From Cohnella thailandensis (GTDB taxonomy: Bacteria; Bacillota; Bacilli; Paenibacillales; Paenibacillaceae), in assembly GCF_014212135.1 (NCBI RefSeq), contig NZ_JACJVQ010000028.1, positions 124,001 to 188,000 on the forward strand: a DNA stretch of 64,000 bases. The letters run 5' to 3'. The stretch's first letter is position 1; every line of letters starts with the position of its first letter. A program made the position numbers and the translations under genes. The notes under the pieces were generated by a model. It ran no database searches. It saw only the letters and a list, made by a program, of their open reading frames with translations, and was not told where the DNA came from. Shown here one piece after another: positions 9,356-18,140 of this stretch.

Positions 9356-10431
9356 TAATTACAAGTCTGATCATGGCAGGAGGCAAGGGAGAGAGGTTCT
9401 GGCCAAAGAGCAGAACTAACTTGCCTAAACAGTTCCTAAATATATCCGGCAACAAGTCCATGATTCAACAGACCGTCGAGCGATTAGAAAGACTCATGGA
9501 AATCGATCAGGTCTTTATCGTTACCAATGAGAGCTACGCCGAACTAATCCGAGTGCAAGTCCCTCATCTTCCGGAAGAGAATATCATCATAGAGCCGGTT
9601 GGTAAAAATACGGCTCCTTGCGTTGGCTTGGCGGCCATACAGATAGAAAGAAAATATCCGGATAGCACGATGGTCGTACTCCCGTCCGATCATATTATCA
9701 AAGACGAGGAGGAGTTTCTTCGGACTCTACGGGCTGCAATCGAAGTAGCGTCAAGAGATACCAATATCGTGACTTTGGGGATCAACCCCCTCTATCCGGA
9801 GACAGGTTATGGATATATTGAGAGTACAAACCACACCGTACAGATAAACGGGTTGGAAGTGCATTTGGTTAGTCGTTTTGTCGAAAAGCCAAACCTTGAA
9901 ACGGCAGAGAAGTATATCCAGCAGGGGGGGTTCTATTGGAATAGCGGGATTTTTGTTTGGAAGACAACAACCGTTCTGCAGAAGATTAAAGAATTCCTAC
10001 CTGTAGTTTACGACATACTCTCCACTATTCGAACGGCATTGGATGGACCTGATAAAGAGCAGACAATTAAGTCGGAATTTATCAAGATGCCAGATGAATC
10101 TATCGATTATGGCATAATGGAGAAGTCGGATCATATCTACGTTATTCCATGTAAACTAGGTTGGGATGATGTAGGTAGCTGGACCGCTCTGGATCGGATT
10201 AATGACCGAGATGAAAATGGAAATGTTATAATAGGTCATACTCTTAACATGGATACCAAGAGGTGCATCATTGAGAGTAATAATGGCAAGCTTATTGCCA
10301 CTCTTGGGATAGAAGATCTAATTGTAGTGGATACGGAAGATGTTACCCTAATCTGTTCAAAAGATAAGGCTCAAGAAGTAAAGCGTCTGCTTAAAGAGTT
10401 GCGATCACAGCATCTTGTACAGTACTTATAA
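9352..10431 (+). CDS. manC: Mannose-1-phosphate guanylyltransferase (single-domain)
   Basis: The enzyme makes GDP-mannose from GTP and mannose 1-phosphate. The 359 residues begin with the pyrophosphorylase signature LIMAGGKGERFWPKSR near residue 6 and contain NTAPCVGLAA, VVLPSDHII, SRFVEKPN and GWDDVGSWTAL. The C-terminal cupin (phosphomannose isomerase-type) domain of the longer ManC class is absent. It overlaps the preceding glycosyltransferase and is followed 20 bases later by gmd, so the pair supplies GDP-4-keto-6-deoxymannose. A run of seven G at 9924-9930 lies in the coding region. Confidence 0.93.
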   Translation: MIITSLIMAGGKGERFWPKSRTNLPKQFLNISGNKSMIQQTVERLERLMEIDQVFIVTNESYAELIRVQVPHLPEENIIIEPVGKNTAPCVGLAAIQIERKYPDSTMVVLPSDHIIKDEEEFLRTLRAAIEVASRDTNIVTLGINPLYPETGYGYIESTNHTVQINGLEVHLVSRFVEKPNLETAEKYIQQGGFYWNSGIFVWKTTTVLQKIKEFLPVVYDILSTIRTALDGPDKEQTIKSEFIKMPDESIDYGIMEKSDHIYVIPCKLGWDDVGSWTALDRINDRDENGNVIIGHTLNMDTKRCIIESNNGKLIATLGIEDLIVVDTEDVTLICSKDKAQEVKRLLKELRSQHLVQYL

Positions 10432-10451
10432 ATTGATAAGGGGATAAAACG

Positions 10452-11447
10452 ATGACGAAGAATGCATTAGTTACGGGAATTACTGGACAAGATGGGTCCT
10501 ATCTTGCGGAATTATTACTCTCTAAAGGATATAAGGTATACGGCTTGCGTCGTAGAACGAGTATGCCAATGATGGAGAACATTGAGCACATTGAAAAGGA
10601 AATCGAGTTTCTTGATGGAGATTTGATGGATCAAGGTTCGCTAAGTCAAGCTGTTAGAATTGCTAAACCGGATGAAGTGTATAATTTGGCTGCACAATCG
10701 TTTGTAGGTTCGTCTTGGGACCAACCGTCTTTAACTGGCCAGTTAACCGGCATCGGAGTTACCAATATGCTGGAAGCTGTACGTTTAAACAGACCGGAAG
10801 CTAAATTTTATCAAGCGTCTAGCAGCGAAATGTTTGGTAAAGTAGTCGAGACTCCCCAGAAGGAAACGACTCCATTTTACCCTCGCAGTCCTTATGGCGT
10901 AGCAAAAGTTTATGGACACTGGATTACGGTAAACTATCGCGAGAGTTATGATATGTTTGCTTGCTCGGGAATTCTGTTTAATCATGAGTCTCCTCGTCGG
11001 GGCATCGAGTTCGTCACTCGCAAAGTTACGGATGCCGTGGCCAAAATAAAGTTGGGACTTCAAAAAGAGCTCCGCATGGGCAATCTCGATGCCAAACGAG
11101 ATTGGGGATTTGCGGGGGATTATGTCAAAGCTATGTGGCTTATGCTGCAACAAGATAAGCCGCAAGATTATGTTATTGCAACCGGTGAGACGCATACCGT
11201 ACATGAGTTGGTTGACATAGCCTTTAACCAAGTGGGATTAAACTGGAGAGACTACGTTGTCATTGATCCTCGATTCGTTCGGCCCGCAGAAGTCGACTTG
11301 TTGCTAGGCGACTCCTCCAAGGCACGCCAAGAGCTTGGTTGGGAGCTGGAAGTAAACTTCGAGCAACTTGTTCGTATGATGGTAGAAAGCGACCTGGAAA
11401 AGAACAAACGGCTTCTACAAAATGACAATGCATTTATTAATGTATAA
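10452..11447 (+). CDS. gmd: GDP-mannose 4,6-dehydratase
   Basis: This 331-residue extended SDR converts GDP-mannose to GDP-4-keto-6-deoxy-D-mannose, the precursor of GDP-D-rhamnose, GDP-L-fucose and GDP-perosamine. Visible features are the Rossmann motif TGITGQDGSYLAELL near residue 8, NLAAQSFVGSSWDQP, the SSSEMFGK stretch, the catalytic YGVAK and HESPRRGIEFVTRKV. Length is slightly shorter than E. coli Gmd (373). RBS is a weak GGGG-type. No dedicated 4-keto-reductase (Rmd or Fcl) follows, which is unusual for a complete sugar pathway. A terminator-like hairpin comes 12 bases after the stop. Confidence 0.94.
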   Translation: MTKNALVTGITGQDGSYLAELLLSKGYKVYGLRRRTSMPMMENIEHIEKEIEFLDGDLMDQGSLSQAVRIAKPDEVYNLAAQSFVGSSWDQPSLTGQLTGIGVTNMLEAVRLNRPEAKFYQASSSEMFGKVVETPQKETTPFYPRSPYGVAKVYGHWITVNYRESYDMFACSGILFNHESPRRGIEFVTRKVTDAVAKIKLGLQKELRMGNLDAKRDWGFAGDYVKAMWLMLQQDKPQDYVIATGETHTVHELVDIAFNQVGLNWRDYVVIDPRFVRPAEVDLLLGDSSKARQELGWELEVNFEQLVRMMVESDLEKNKRLLQNDNAFINV

Positions 11448-11458
11448 TTTACTTAGTG

Positions 11459-11482
11459 AAAAGGGGCATATTGCTCCTTTTT
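11459..11482 (+). terminator. Small hairpin with T-run between gmd and wzm
   Basis: A 9-bp stem (11459-11467 with 11473-11481, one G-U pair, loop ATATT) ends in TTTTT. It may reduce rather than stop transcription into the ABC transporter genes, since no strong promoter is obvious in the 38 bases that follow. Confidence 0.7.
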
Positions 11483-11520
11483 AACTATTAATATATGGTT
11501 ATTTTCAAGGCGGTGTAGTA

Positions 11521-12297
11521 ATGTTCGTAAATATGCTAGAAGTCTATAAGTATAGGGAAATGCTTAAAAATCTAGTGATTAGAGATTTGAGGACTAGATA
11601 TAAAGAATCCGTATTAGGCTTTCTTTGGACGCTTCTTAATCCTATACTTATGTTAATTATTTATACGATTGCATTTAAAACAATTATGAGAATGGACATG
11701 CCGAATTATAGCGTGTTTTTGTTCTCTGGTCTTTTGCCGTGGACATTTCTTCAAACAGTCGTTTCGACGAATACATCCATAATTGTTAACAACAGCGGTT
11801 TGGTTAAAAAGATCTACTTTCCTCATGAGATTCTGCCTTTGAGCGCAACGCTGGCCGGAGCGATAAACTATCTGCTTTGTTTAATAGCGTTGTTTATAGC
11901 AATGCTTTATTTCCACATTGATTTTACTCTTTCTCTTATCTATTTCCCGTTAATATTATTGATTGAGATTATCTTTATTCAGGGTCTAAGCCTATTATTC
12001 TCCTCAATTAACGTTTACTTCAGGGATGTTAGCCATATCGTAAGCATTCTTTTTATGGCTTGGTTTTATTTGACTCCTATTTTTTATCCATTGTCGATGG
12101 TTCCAGAAAAATATAGACATCTGTATGAGTTGAATCCGATGACAAAGATGGAACAAAGCTATCAAGCTATTTTTTATTATGGACAAGCCCCGGAAATAAA
12201 GGGAATCTTAATTTCTTGCGCCTACGCATTAGCTTCGTTCTTATTAGGTTCTTTTGTTTTTAATAAGTTGAAAAAGAAGTACGCTGAAGAGCTGTAG
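11521..12297 (+). CDS. wzm: ABC-2 type polysaccharide export permease (Wzm/TagG-like)
   Basis: The 258 residues contain six predicted membrane helices and the family start YREMLKNLVIRDLRTRYKESVLGFLWTLLNP, here read as RDLRTRYKESVLGFLW near residue 22. It pairs with the following ATPase to export completed lipid-linked glycan across the membrane. RBS AAGGCGGTG precedes ATG 11521. The gene is 17 bases from wzt. The same family exports teichoic acids (TagG) and ABC-dependent O-antigens (Wzm); here the adjacent ATPase has a glycan-binding tail and favours a Wzm role. Confidence 0.93.
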   Translation: MFVNMLEVYKYREMLKNLVIRDLRTRYKESVLGFLWTLLNPILMLIIYTIAFKTIMRMDMPNYSVFLFSGLLPWTFLQTVVSTNTSIIVNNSGLVKKIYFPHEILPLSATLAGAINYLLCLIALFIAMLYFHIDFTLSLIYFPLILLIEIIFIQGLSLLFSSINVYFRDVSHIVSILFMAWFYLTPIFYPLSMVPEKYRHLYELNPMTKMEQSYQAIFYYGQAPEIKGILISCAYALASFLLGSFVFNKLKKKYAEEL

Positions 12298-12314
12298 AAA
12301 GGAGATATTCCATA

Positions 12315-13577
12315 ATGGATGCTGCCATCTCCGTAGAAAATCTTAAGAAGTCTTTTCGAGTATACCAGGAAAAACCGGCTACCTTAAAAGAAAAGCTGTT
12401 AAGAATCAGGAAGGATCAGTACAAGGAAATTCCAATCGTTAACGATGTTTCCTTTACCATTAAAGAAGGAGAAATGGTCGGACTTATTGGGCAGAATGGT
12501 TCTGGGAAAAGTACGCTGCTCAAATTGTTAACACAAATCATTTATCCTGCAAGTGGTAAAATTCAAATAAATGGAAGAGTGTCGAGCCTGTTGGAATTGG
12601 GAGCAGGATTCCATCCCGATTTTACGGGGATTGAGAATATATATATGAATGCTTCTATATTCGGTCTCAGTAAGAAGGAAATAAGCAAAAGAGTAGATCA
12701 AATCATAGAATTCTCCGAACTGGAGGAATTCATTCACAATCCTGTACGGACTTACTCTTCGGGAATGTATATGAGACTTGCCTTTGCAACTGCAATCAAT
12801 GTCGAACCCGACGTGTTGCTTGTGGATGAAGTGTTAGCGGTAGGAGATGCCTCTTTTCAGAGAAAATGTTTAAATAGAATCAAAGAATTAAAAAACAAAA
12901 ATAAAACGATCGTATTGGTCACTCATGATCATGGGGTGGTTGAAAGACTCTGTGATCGAGCAATATGGCTTCAGGCTGGCAAAATACGCGAAGATGGCCC
13001 TCCAACGCAGGTTGTTAACGAGTACTTGAAGTATTTAGCGGAACAGGATGCCAGTAGAGAGACTGCTGGGGCTGCAGAGGAGCAAATCGTAGAAACTGCA
13101 GAGCTTGAGAGCATTGAGGTAGAGGAGAATACGCTCGACTCGGCCCTTCGATGGGGATCCAAAGATATTGAGATAACTGGCGTTAGGACATTGAATAGGA
13201 AATCTAGTCAGGAGTCTTTATTTGCATCAGTGGATTCCATGGTCATTGAGATCGATTACATCGTTAGAAAGAAATTGTCCGATACGCCCATTTTTGGCGT
13301 TGCTATCCATACGAATGATCGCATAAGAGTATATGGAACAAACACTCAAATTGATGAATATGAGTTGGATACGACTATTAAGAAGGGGACGCTGCAATTC
13401 TCTATACCCGCCCTTCAACTAACAGAGGGAGACTATGTTCTAGACGTCGCAGTTCATGATACCAGCGGTAAAATGTTCGATTATCATACGGAGTGTAAAG
13501 CATTTCGAGTGATTTCAAGAGTCAGAGACGTTGGAATCTATCAGATGCCGCATGAATGGAATACGATAAAGAGGTGA
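12315..13577 (+). CDS. wzt: Polysaccharide export ATPase with C-terminal cargo-binding domain (Wzt)
   Basis: This 420-residue ABC ATPase has Walker A GQNGSGKST (about 59-67), a signature loop YSSGMYMRLAFA near 147, Walker B VLLVDEVLAVGD and switch His in VTHDH. After residue 265 comes a beta-sandwich domain (DIEITGVRTLNRK to the end) of the Wzt C-terminal type. In E. coli O9a that domain binds the methyl/phosphate-capped non-reducing end of the glycan and licenses export. Its presence suggests chains here are capped, and a methyltransferase gene follows after seven bases. RBS AAAGGAGAT. Confidence 0.95.
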   Translation: MDAAISVENLKKSFRVYQEKPATLKEKLLRIRKDQYKEIPIVNDVSFTIKEGEMVGLIGQNGSGKSTLLKLLTQIIYPASGKIQINGRVSSLLELGAGFHPDFTGIENIYMNASIFGLSKKEISKRVDQIIEFSELEEFIHNPVRTYSSGMYMRLAFATAINVEPDVLLVDEVLAVGDASFQRKCLNRIKELKNKNKTIVLVTHDHGVVERLCDRAIWLQAGKIREDGPPTQVVNEYLKYLAEQDASRETAGAAEEQIVETAELESIEVEENTLDSALRWGSKDIEITGVRTLNRKSSQESLFASVDSMVIEIDYIVRKKLSDTPIFGVAIHTNDRIRVYGTNTQIDEYELDTTIKKGTLQFSIPALQLTEGDYVLDVAVHDTSGKMFDYHTECKAFRVISRVRDVGIYQMPHEWNTIKR

Positions 13578-13584
13578 TTAGGTT

Positions 13585-14772
13585 TTGGATCCATTTTTTG
13601 AATTAGATGCTTCCACGCAGGCGGAAGAAATCATGAGTCGCATTCGCAAACAAAGAAAAGAACGTAAGCTCCTTCTTAGTGAACAGGATATACAAGAAGA
13701 TCCTTTTGTTGATCTCTACTGGAAAGCGAAAGAGGTTCAAGAGAACAGTAATCCCATACCGATTCCACAGAATGCTCCGTTCCGGTTCATTAAGAGGATA
13801 ATCGGCAAGCTCATTCGCACTTATACAAGAGGACAAGTCCATTTCAATCAGTCTACTACAGCTTACACGGAACTCGTCTTGAAGCACTTTAAAAATATGC
13901 ATAACAATTATCTTCAGCTAGAAGGCAAATACCAGGATAGTCTACAACTGTTGAATAGTTATGAGCAAGATAGACGGGATATGGAGCGCAAGATTGAGAC
14001 TTTATCAAGAACAATCGCTGACTTGAAGCAATCAACGACCCATACAAATGATCGAATCAGTAACTTAGATGATTGGTTAAAGTCGTTAAATACAGCGCAT
14101 GATAATCTGTACCAATGGGTAGAGTTGATCAACGGACGAATGGATAGGGCTGAAAATTATCAGCAACGAGTGAGAAAGGAATTGTTTGCGGAAATTAAGT
14201 ATACCGACACTCATTCCATTCAGAGCACGAAGTTAGAGGCAAAGATCATTAATACTGAAAAGTATAACAGAATGCTTGAAAACAAAACTCTAAAAGTCAA
14301 TCTTGGTTCAGGAACTCTTATTGAGGATGAATATATTAACGTTGATATGCGAGAAATAGATGGCGTAGATGTTGTTGCAGATGCAAGAGAGTTGCCTTTT
14401 CCTGAGGCAAGCGTCTCGGAGTTGTACTTGTCCCACATCATCGAACATTTCTCGGAACAAGAGATGCGAGATAAAGTACTACCGCATTGGTATTCCAAGA
14501 TTGCTTACGGAGGGAAAATTAAAGTTATTTGCCCGAATTGGAAGGCAATGCTGGATGGCTATGCCCAAGGAGAAATCTCTTATGAGGTTTTAAAGGAAGT
14601 CACCTTCGGTTCACAGGAATATGAAGGGAATTATCACTATAATATGTTTACTCCTCAGACTCTTCAGCAAATGTTGGAAGAGATTGGGTTTGTTAATGTG
14701 CAAATAATAGCTTCCAGTAGAAAAAACGGTATGTGTTATGAAATGGACGTTGAAGGAGAAAGGTCTCGATGA
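13585..14772 (+). CDS. Coiled-coil plus class I methyltransferase; candidate glycan chain terminator
   Basis: TTG 13585 follows AGAGGTGAT and gives 395 residues. Residues 1-95 are charged; about 98-230 form a long coiled-coil (LEGKYQDSLQLLNSYEQ, MERKIETLSRTIADLKQ, RISNLDDWLKSLNTAHDNL); about 235-390 form a SAM-dependent methyltransferase with KVNLGSGTLIEDEYINVD (motif I), DARELPFPEASVSELYLSH and a C-terminal MFTPQTLQQMLEEIGF. Its place directly after wzt with a cargo-binding tail recalls WbdD, where a methyltransferase and coiled-coil set O-antigen chain length, but no kinase domain is present and the order of parts is reversed. The termination role is inferred. It overlaps the next gene by four bases. 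Confidence 0.82.
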   Translation: MDPFFELDASTQAEEIMSRIRKQRKERKLLLSEQDIQEDPFVDLYWKAKEVQENSNPIPIPQNAPFRFIKRIIGKLIRTYTRGQVHFNQSTTAYTELVLKHFKNMHNNYLQLEGKYQDSLQLLNSYEQDRRDMERKIETLSRTIADLKQSTTHTNDRISNLDDWLKSLNTAHDNLYQWVELINGRMDRAENYQQRVRKELFAEIKYTDTHSIQSTKLEAKIINTEKYNRMLENKTLKVNLGSGTLIEDEYINVDMREIDGVDVVADARELPFPEASVSELYLSHIIEHFSEQEMRDKVLPHWYSKIAYGGKIKVICPNWKAMLDGYAQGEISYEVLKEVTFGSQEYEGNYHYNMFTPQTLQQMLEEIGFVNVQIIASSRKNGMCYEMDVEGERSR

Positions 14773-15815
14773 AGGTTATTCAAGTCATGGATGCCTTGGA
14801 TTATGGCGATGCGGTAAGCAGTCATGCTATTGAGATTCATGGTATTTTAGACGAATTAGGCTTTTCCAACGAGATAAGAACCATTCATGTCCATGAGAAA
14901 GTGAAGCATCTAAGAAAGAGCATCGATGAACTTCTTGTTCAGAAGGACGATATAATTCTTTTTCACTTTTCGGGTAAATCGTCAAGCTTCGATAAGATCA
15001 GAAAGCTTAAATGCAAGAAGCTGCTAATTTATCATAACATAACCCCTCATGAATTTTTTGAAGGTATGGAGCCCCACTATACCCATTGCATGGAGGGGCG
15101 TAAACAACTCTTACAGCTCGCGGGTCAATTCGACATGTACATTGGAGATTCGGAATTTAATGTTCAAGAGCTCCAAGCTATGGGATGCGAACCTACTTAT
15201 GTCATGCCGATTGTTTTGGAATTAGGGAGTATTATAAGAAGAACGGTTAAGGATGCAAATAAAGGGAGGAAATTCTTGTTTGTAGGAAGAGTTGCCCCCA
15301 ACAAGAAACACGAAGATATCATGAGGGTATTTGATTATTATTGCAAATATATCGACCCTCAAGCAACCCTGCATCTTGTCGGCAATTATCAGGATTATTT
15401 GCCGTATTACGAAAGATTGCAAAGCTATCGAGCGGGGTTGCTAAGCCGAGACCGGATCCTGTTTACGGGTAAAGTATCCGCTGAAGAGCGAGATCATTAC
15501 TATCGGAATGCGGATGTGCTTCTATCCATGAGCGAACACGAGGGATTCTGCGTGCCCTTATTGGAAAGCATGTCTTATGGAATCCCGACGTTCGTCTTTA
15601 ACTGTGGAGCGGTCAAGACCACAATGGGGAATGCCGGAGTCCTCATCCATGAGAAAAGATTCGAAGATATTGCGGAATTGATTGATGCCGTACTGAGCGA
15701 CAAGAAGTTGGCGCAGGAGATAATAGATAAGCAATACGAATGGTTAAACCATTTTTCCCGAGACGAGTCTGTCAAACAACTGGTTTCGATTCTTGAGGAG
15801 GCAAGGAGTTTGTAG
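14769..15815 (+). CDS. Glycosyltransferase family 4 protein
   Basis: The 348 residues form a GT-B fold protein: N-terminal MKVIQVMDALDYGDAVSSH, a donor-domain strand KFLFVGRVAPNKKHEDIM near residue 170, and SEHEGFCVPLLESMSYGIP, the family 4 E-X7-E motif, near 260. It overlaps the methyltransferase gene by four bases and is followed after three bases by the fused GT2-GT4 gene, so these are translated together. It belongs to the mannosyltransferase-rich group that often uses GDP-mannose, but the donor and linkage are not established. Confidence 0.9.
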   Translation: MKVIQVMDALDYGDAVSSHAIEIHGILDELGFSNEIRTIHVHEKVKHLRKSIDELLVQKDDIILFHFSGKSSSFDKIRKLKCKKLLIYHNITPHEFFEGMEPHYTHCMEGRKQLLQLAGQFDMYIGDSEFNVQELQAMGCEPTYVMPIVLELGSIIRRTVKDANKGRKFLFVGRVAPNKKHEDIMRVFDYYCKYIDPQATLHLVGNYQDYLPYYERLQSYRAGLLSRDRILFTGKVSAEERDHYYRNADVLLSMSEHEGFCVPLLESMSYGIPTFVFNCGAVKTTMGNAGVLIHEKRFEDIAELIDAVLSDKKLAQEIIDKQYEWLNHFSRDESVKQLVSILEEARSL

Positions 15816-15818
15816 AAA

Positions 15819-18098
15819 ATGAGTGAAGAGTTGAAGTTTTCCATTGTAATCTGCACCTATAATAGAGATGAATTTCTAGAGAGAACTCTCTTAAGCCTAA
15901 ATAATTTGTCGTATTCGAATTTTGAAGTTATCGTGGTGAACGGACCATCGACAGATCGGACCTCTGAGATCATCGAGGGTTATCGGGATCGGATTAAAAT
16001 TAGGACCAACAGCAAGGCTAACCTGTCTGTATCTCGAAATATAGGCATAAAGGCGGCAGCGGGAGATGTGGTAGCTTTTCTCGATGACGATGCTATTCCC
16101 GAACCGAATTGGCTCCATCAAATCAAGGAAGTATACGATGCCCATTCTCCAATTGGGGGGGCAGGGGGGCGAGTATTCGGACCGGGCGGAGATCACTTCC
16201 AGTTTCATAATGGATATATAGATATTTGGGGCGAGGCGGAAGTGAAGCTGGATCAACCAGGAATTCATACGGCCCCAAGATCGGATAAATACAACATTAT
16301 GATGGGAGTAAACAGTACTTTCTCTCGCCAGGCTTTGCTGGAAGTAGGCGGCTTCGACGAGTATTATGAATATTTCCATGACGAGAGCGATCTGTGTGTA
16401 CGTCTGACGAAAGCCGGATATCCCATTTATCATCATCAAGAAGCTTATGTGCATCATGAATTCGCAAGATCTCATATTCGTAAGTCCAATTATGATATGA
16501 ACTGGTATCCGATTGTTAAGAATACAGTGTACTTTGGCGTTAAGAACTCGAAAGGAATTAAAGGATGGCCCTTGCGGATGATTAAGCCATTCCATGTAGC
16601 CAATAAACGTGCACGCGAGTTTAAACATTGGTACCGTAATCGGTTAATTAGCAAAAAGGATTATCGGCGTTTCATGAAGTTATGGCGCAAAGGCGTGTTC
16701 TCCGGTTATAAGGATGGCTTGTTTAAATCGACGCAAATCAACAACCATCTACAGAACGATGATCCATTCCTGACTTTCAGTAAGGTCCCAGTTGAACTCG
16801 ATGCCGCTCTTCTCATTCATCAGAATAATCATATTGCCGAAACCTCAAGTGAGGCTCTGGCGGTATTACCCGAAAAGTTTGGTATTTGCTTATTAAGCAA
16901 GTATTATCCTCCATTCGGCAGCGGCGGGGTTGCCACCTATACTAAAGTATTAGCAGAAACTTTGGTGAAATTAGGGCATCCCGTTATCGTTTTAACGAGC
17001 AATGTTCCAGAAGGTAAACAGAATATAAATGGGGTTAGTGTAGAGCAGGTTGTAACTTCTACTAATTCAACAGACGATTTGAGTTTTTTAAATTCAGTAA
17101 TGCCAATTACTGAATCGAATGTTCGTTATTCTATTAATGTGGCTAACCGAGTGGAAGAGTTATATCGGAATGGAGAAATTCATTTAGTAGAGACGCCGCT
17201 GTGGGACTATGAAGGTTTAGCTTGTACAGAGATTAATGGTTTAAAAACGATTGTGAGGTTAGAGACACCTTTAAGAAAAGCGGCAGATATGCAGGGGTGG
17301 AAGTGGAATAAAGACCTGGAGTTGTCGGCTAACCTTGAAGCAAAATTGTTATCTAAGTCGGATGGCATCATTACGATCTCGAACAATGTAAAAGATACGA
17401 TCGCAGAAATGTATGGAATAGAGTGGGGAATTAAACCCGAACTTGTTCCACTTGGTCTATTCAACAGGACGGAAACAATCGAAAACTTGCATAAAGCAAG
17501 CCATTCAAGTCTCGAGATTAATCCTATAAAAGTGTTGTTTGTGGGGAGGCTTGAGCCACGAAAAGGCGTCGATATCCTATTGAATGCTTTTCGCCTTTGC
17601 TACAACGACAGTCTTCCGATTGAGCTAATACTTGCGGGCAATAAGAAAATACCATTCAAGAACGGTCTAACTATGGAAGAGATATTTACCAGAAGCTCGG
17701 ACAAAAAAATTCAAGAAAAGGTTAAATTCCTTGGAGAAGTTTCTGACGAGGAACTGCATCAGTTGTATACCAAGTGCGACATCTTTGTTGCTCCCTCACG
17801 CTATGAATCATTTGGGTTAGTATATTTAGAGGCCATGAAGTACGAAAAACCTGTCATTGGATGCGCAGTTGGCGGCGTGCCCGAAATAATTGAAGATGGA
17901 GTTAATGGGCTTTTAGTAAAATCCGAGGACGCCACTGAGTTAGCCCAAGTGATAATAAAGCTAGCGAAAAATAAAGAGGAGAGGGATAGAATGGGTCGAA
18001 AGGGTAGAGAGATCTTGGAAAGCAAATTTTCGACTATTGCGATGACAAGGAAGACTCTTGATTACTATTTACAAGTTTTAAATCGCAATGGAAAGTAG
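15819..18098 (+). CDS. Two-domain glycosyltransferase (GT2 fused to GT4)
   Basis: The 759 residues contain two complete catalytic modules. Residues 1-270 are a GT-A family 2 domain with VICTYNRDEFLERTLLSL, the VAFLDDDAIPEPNW metal-binding DDD and a HDESDLCVRL acceptor-side motif. Residues about 345-755 are a GT-B family 4 domain with LLSKYYPPFGSGGVATYT, VLFVGRLEPRKGVDILL and SRYESFGLVYLEAMKYEKP. Such fusions can add two consecutive sugars or build a disaccharide repeat. Seven- and six-G runs lie at 16155-16161 and 16164-16169. RBS AAGGAG is about 11 bases upstream, within the previous gene's end. Confidence 0.92.
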   Translation: MSEELKFSIVICTYNRDEFLERTLLSLNNLSYSNFEVIVVNGPSTDRTSEIIEGYRDRIKIRTNSKANLSVSRNIGIKAAAGDVVAFLDDDAIPEPNWLHQIKEVYDAHSPIGGAGGRVFGPGGDHFQFHNGYIDIWGEAEVKLDQPGIHTAPRSDKYNIMMGVNSTFSRQALLEVGGFDEYYEYFHDESDLCVRLTKAGYPIYHHQEAYVHHEFARSHIRKSNYDMNWYPIVKNTVYFGVKNSKGIKGWPLRMIKPFHVANKRAREFKHWYRNRLISKKDYRRFMKLWRKGVFSGYKDGLFKSTQINNHLQNDDPFLTFSKVPVELDAALLIHQNNHIAETSSEALAVLPEKFGICLLSKYYPPFGSGGVATYTKVLAETLVKLGHPVIVLTSNVPEGKQNINGVSVEQVVTSTNSTDDLSFLNSVMPITESNVRYSINVANRVEELYRNGEIHLVETPLWDYEGLACTEINGLKTIVRLETPLRKAADMQGWKWNKDLELSANLEAKLLSKSDGIITISNNVKDTIAEMYGIEWGIKPELVPLGLFNRTETIENLHKASHSSLEINPIKVLFVGRLEPRKGVDILLNAFRLCYNDSLPIELILAGNKKIPFKNGLTMEEIFTRSSDKKIQEKVKFLGEVSDEELHQLYTKCDIFVAPSRYESFGLVYLEAMKYEKPVIGCAVGGVPEIIEDGVNGLLVKSEDATELAQVIIKLAKNKEERDRMGRKGREILESKFSTIAMTRKTLDYYLQVLNRNGK

Positions 18099-18140
18099 CT
18101 TTAATAGTAAATAAGATCATGGATTGGTGGGTAACGGATT

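Noticed and set aside
16155..16169. Runs of seven and six G in the GT2-GT4 gene, and seven G at 9924-9930 in manC, as phase-variation tracts
   Set aside because: They are short, lie inside conserved coding regions and encode Gly-rich or Gln-Gly residues expected for the family; no out-of-frame signature is visible.
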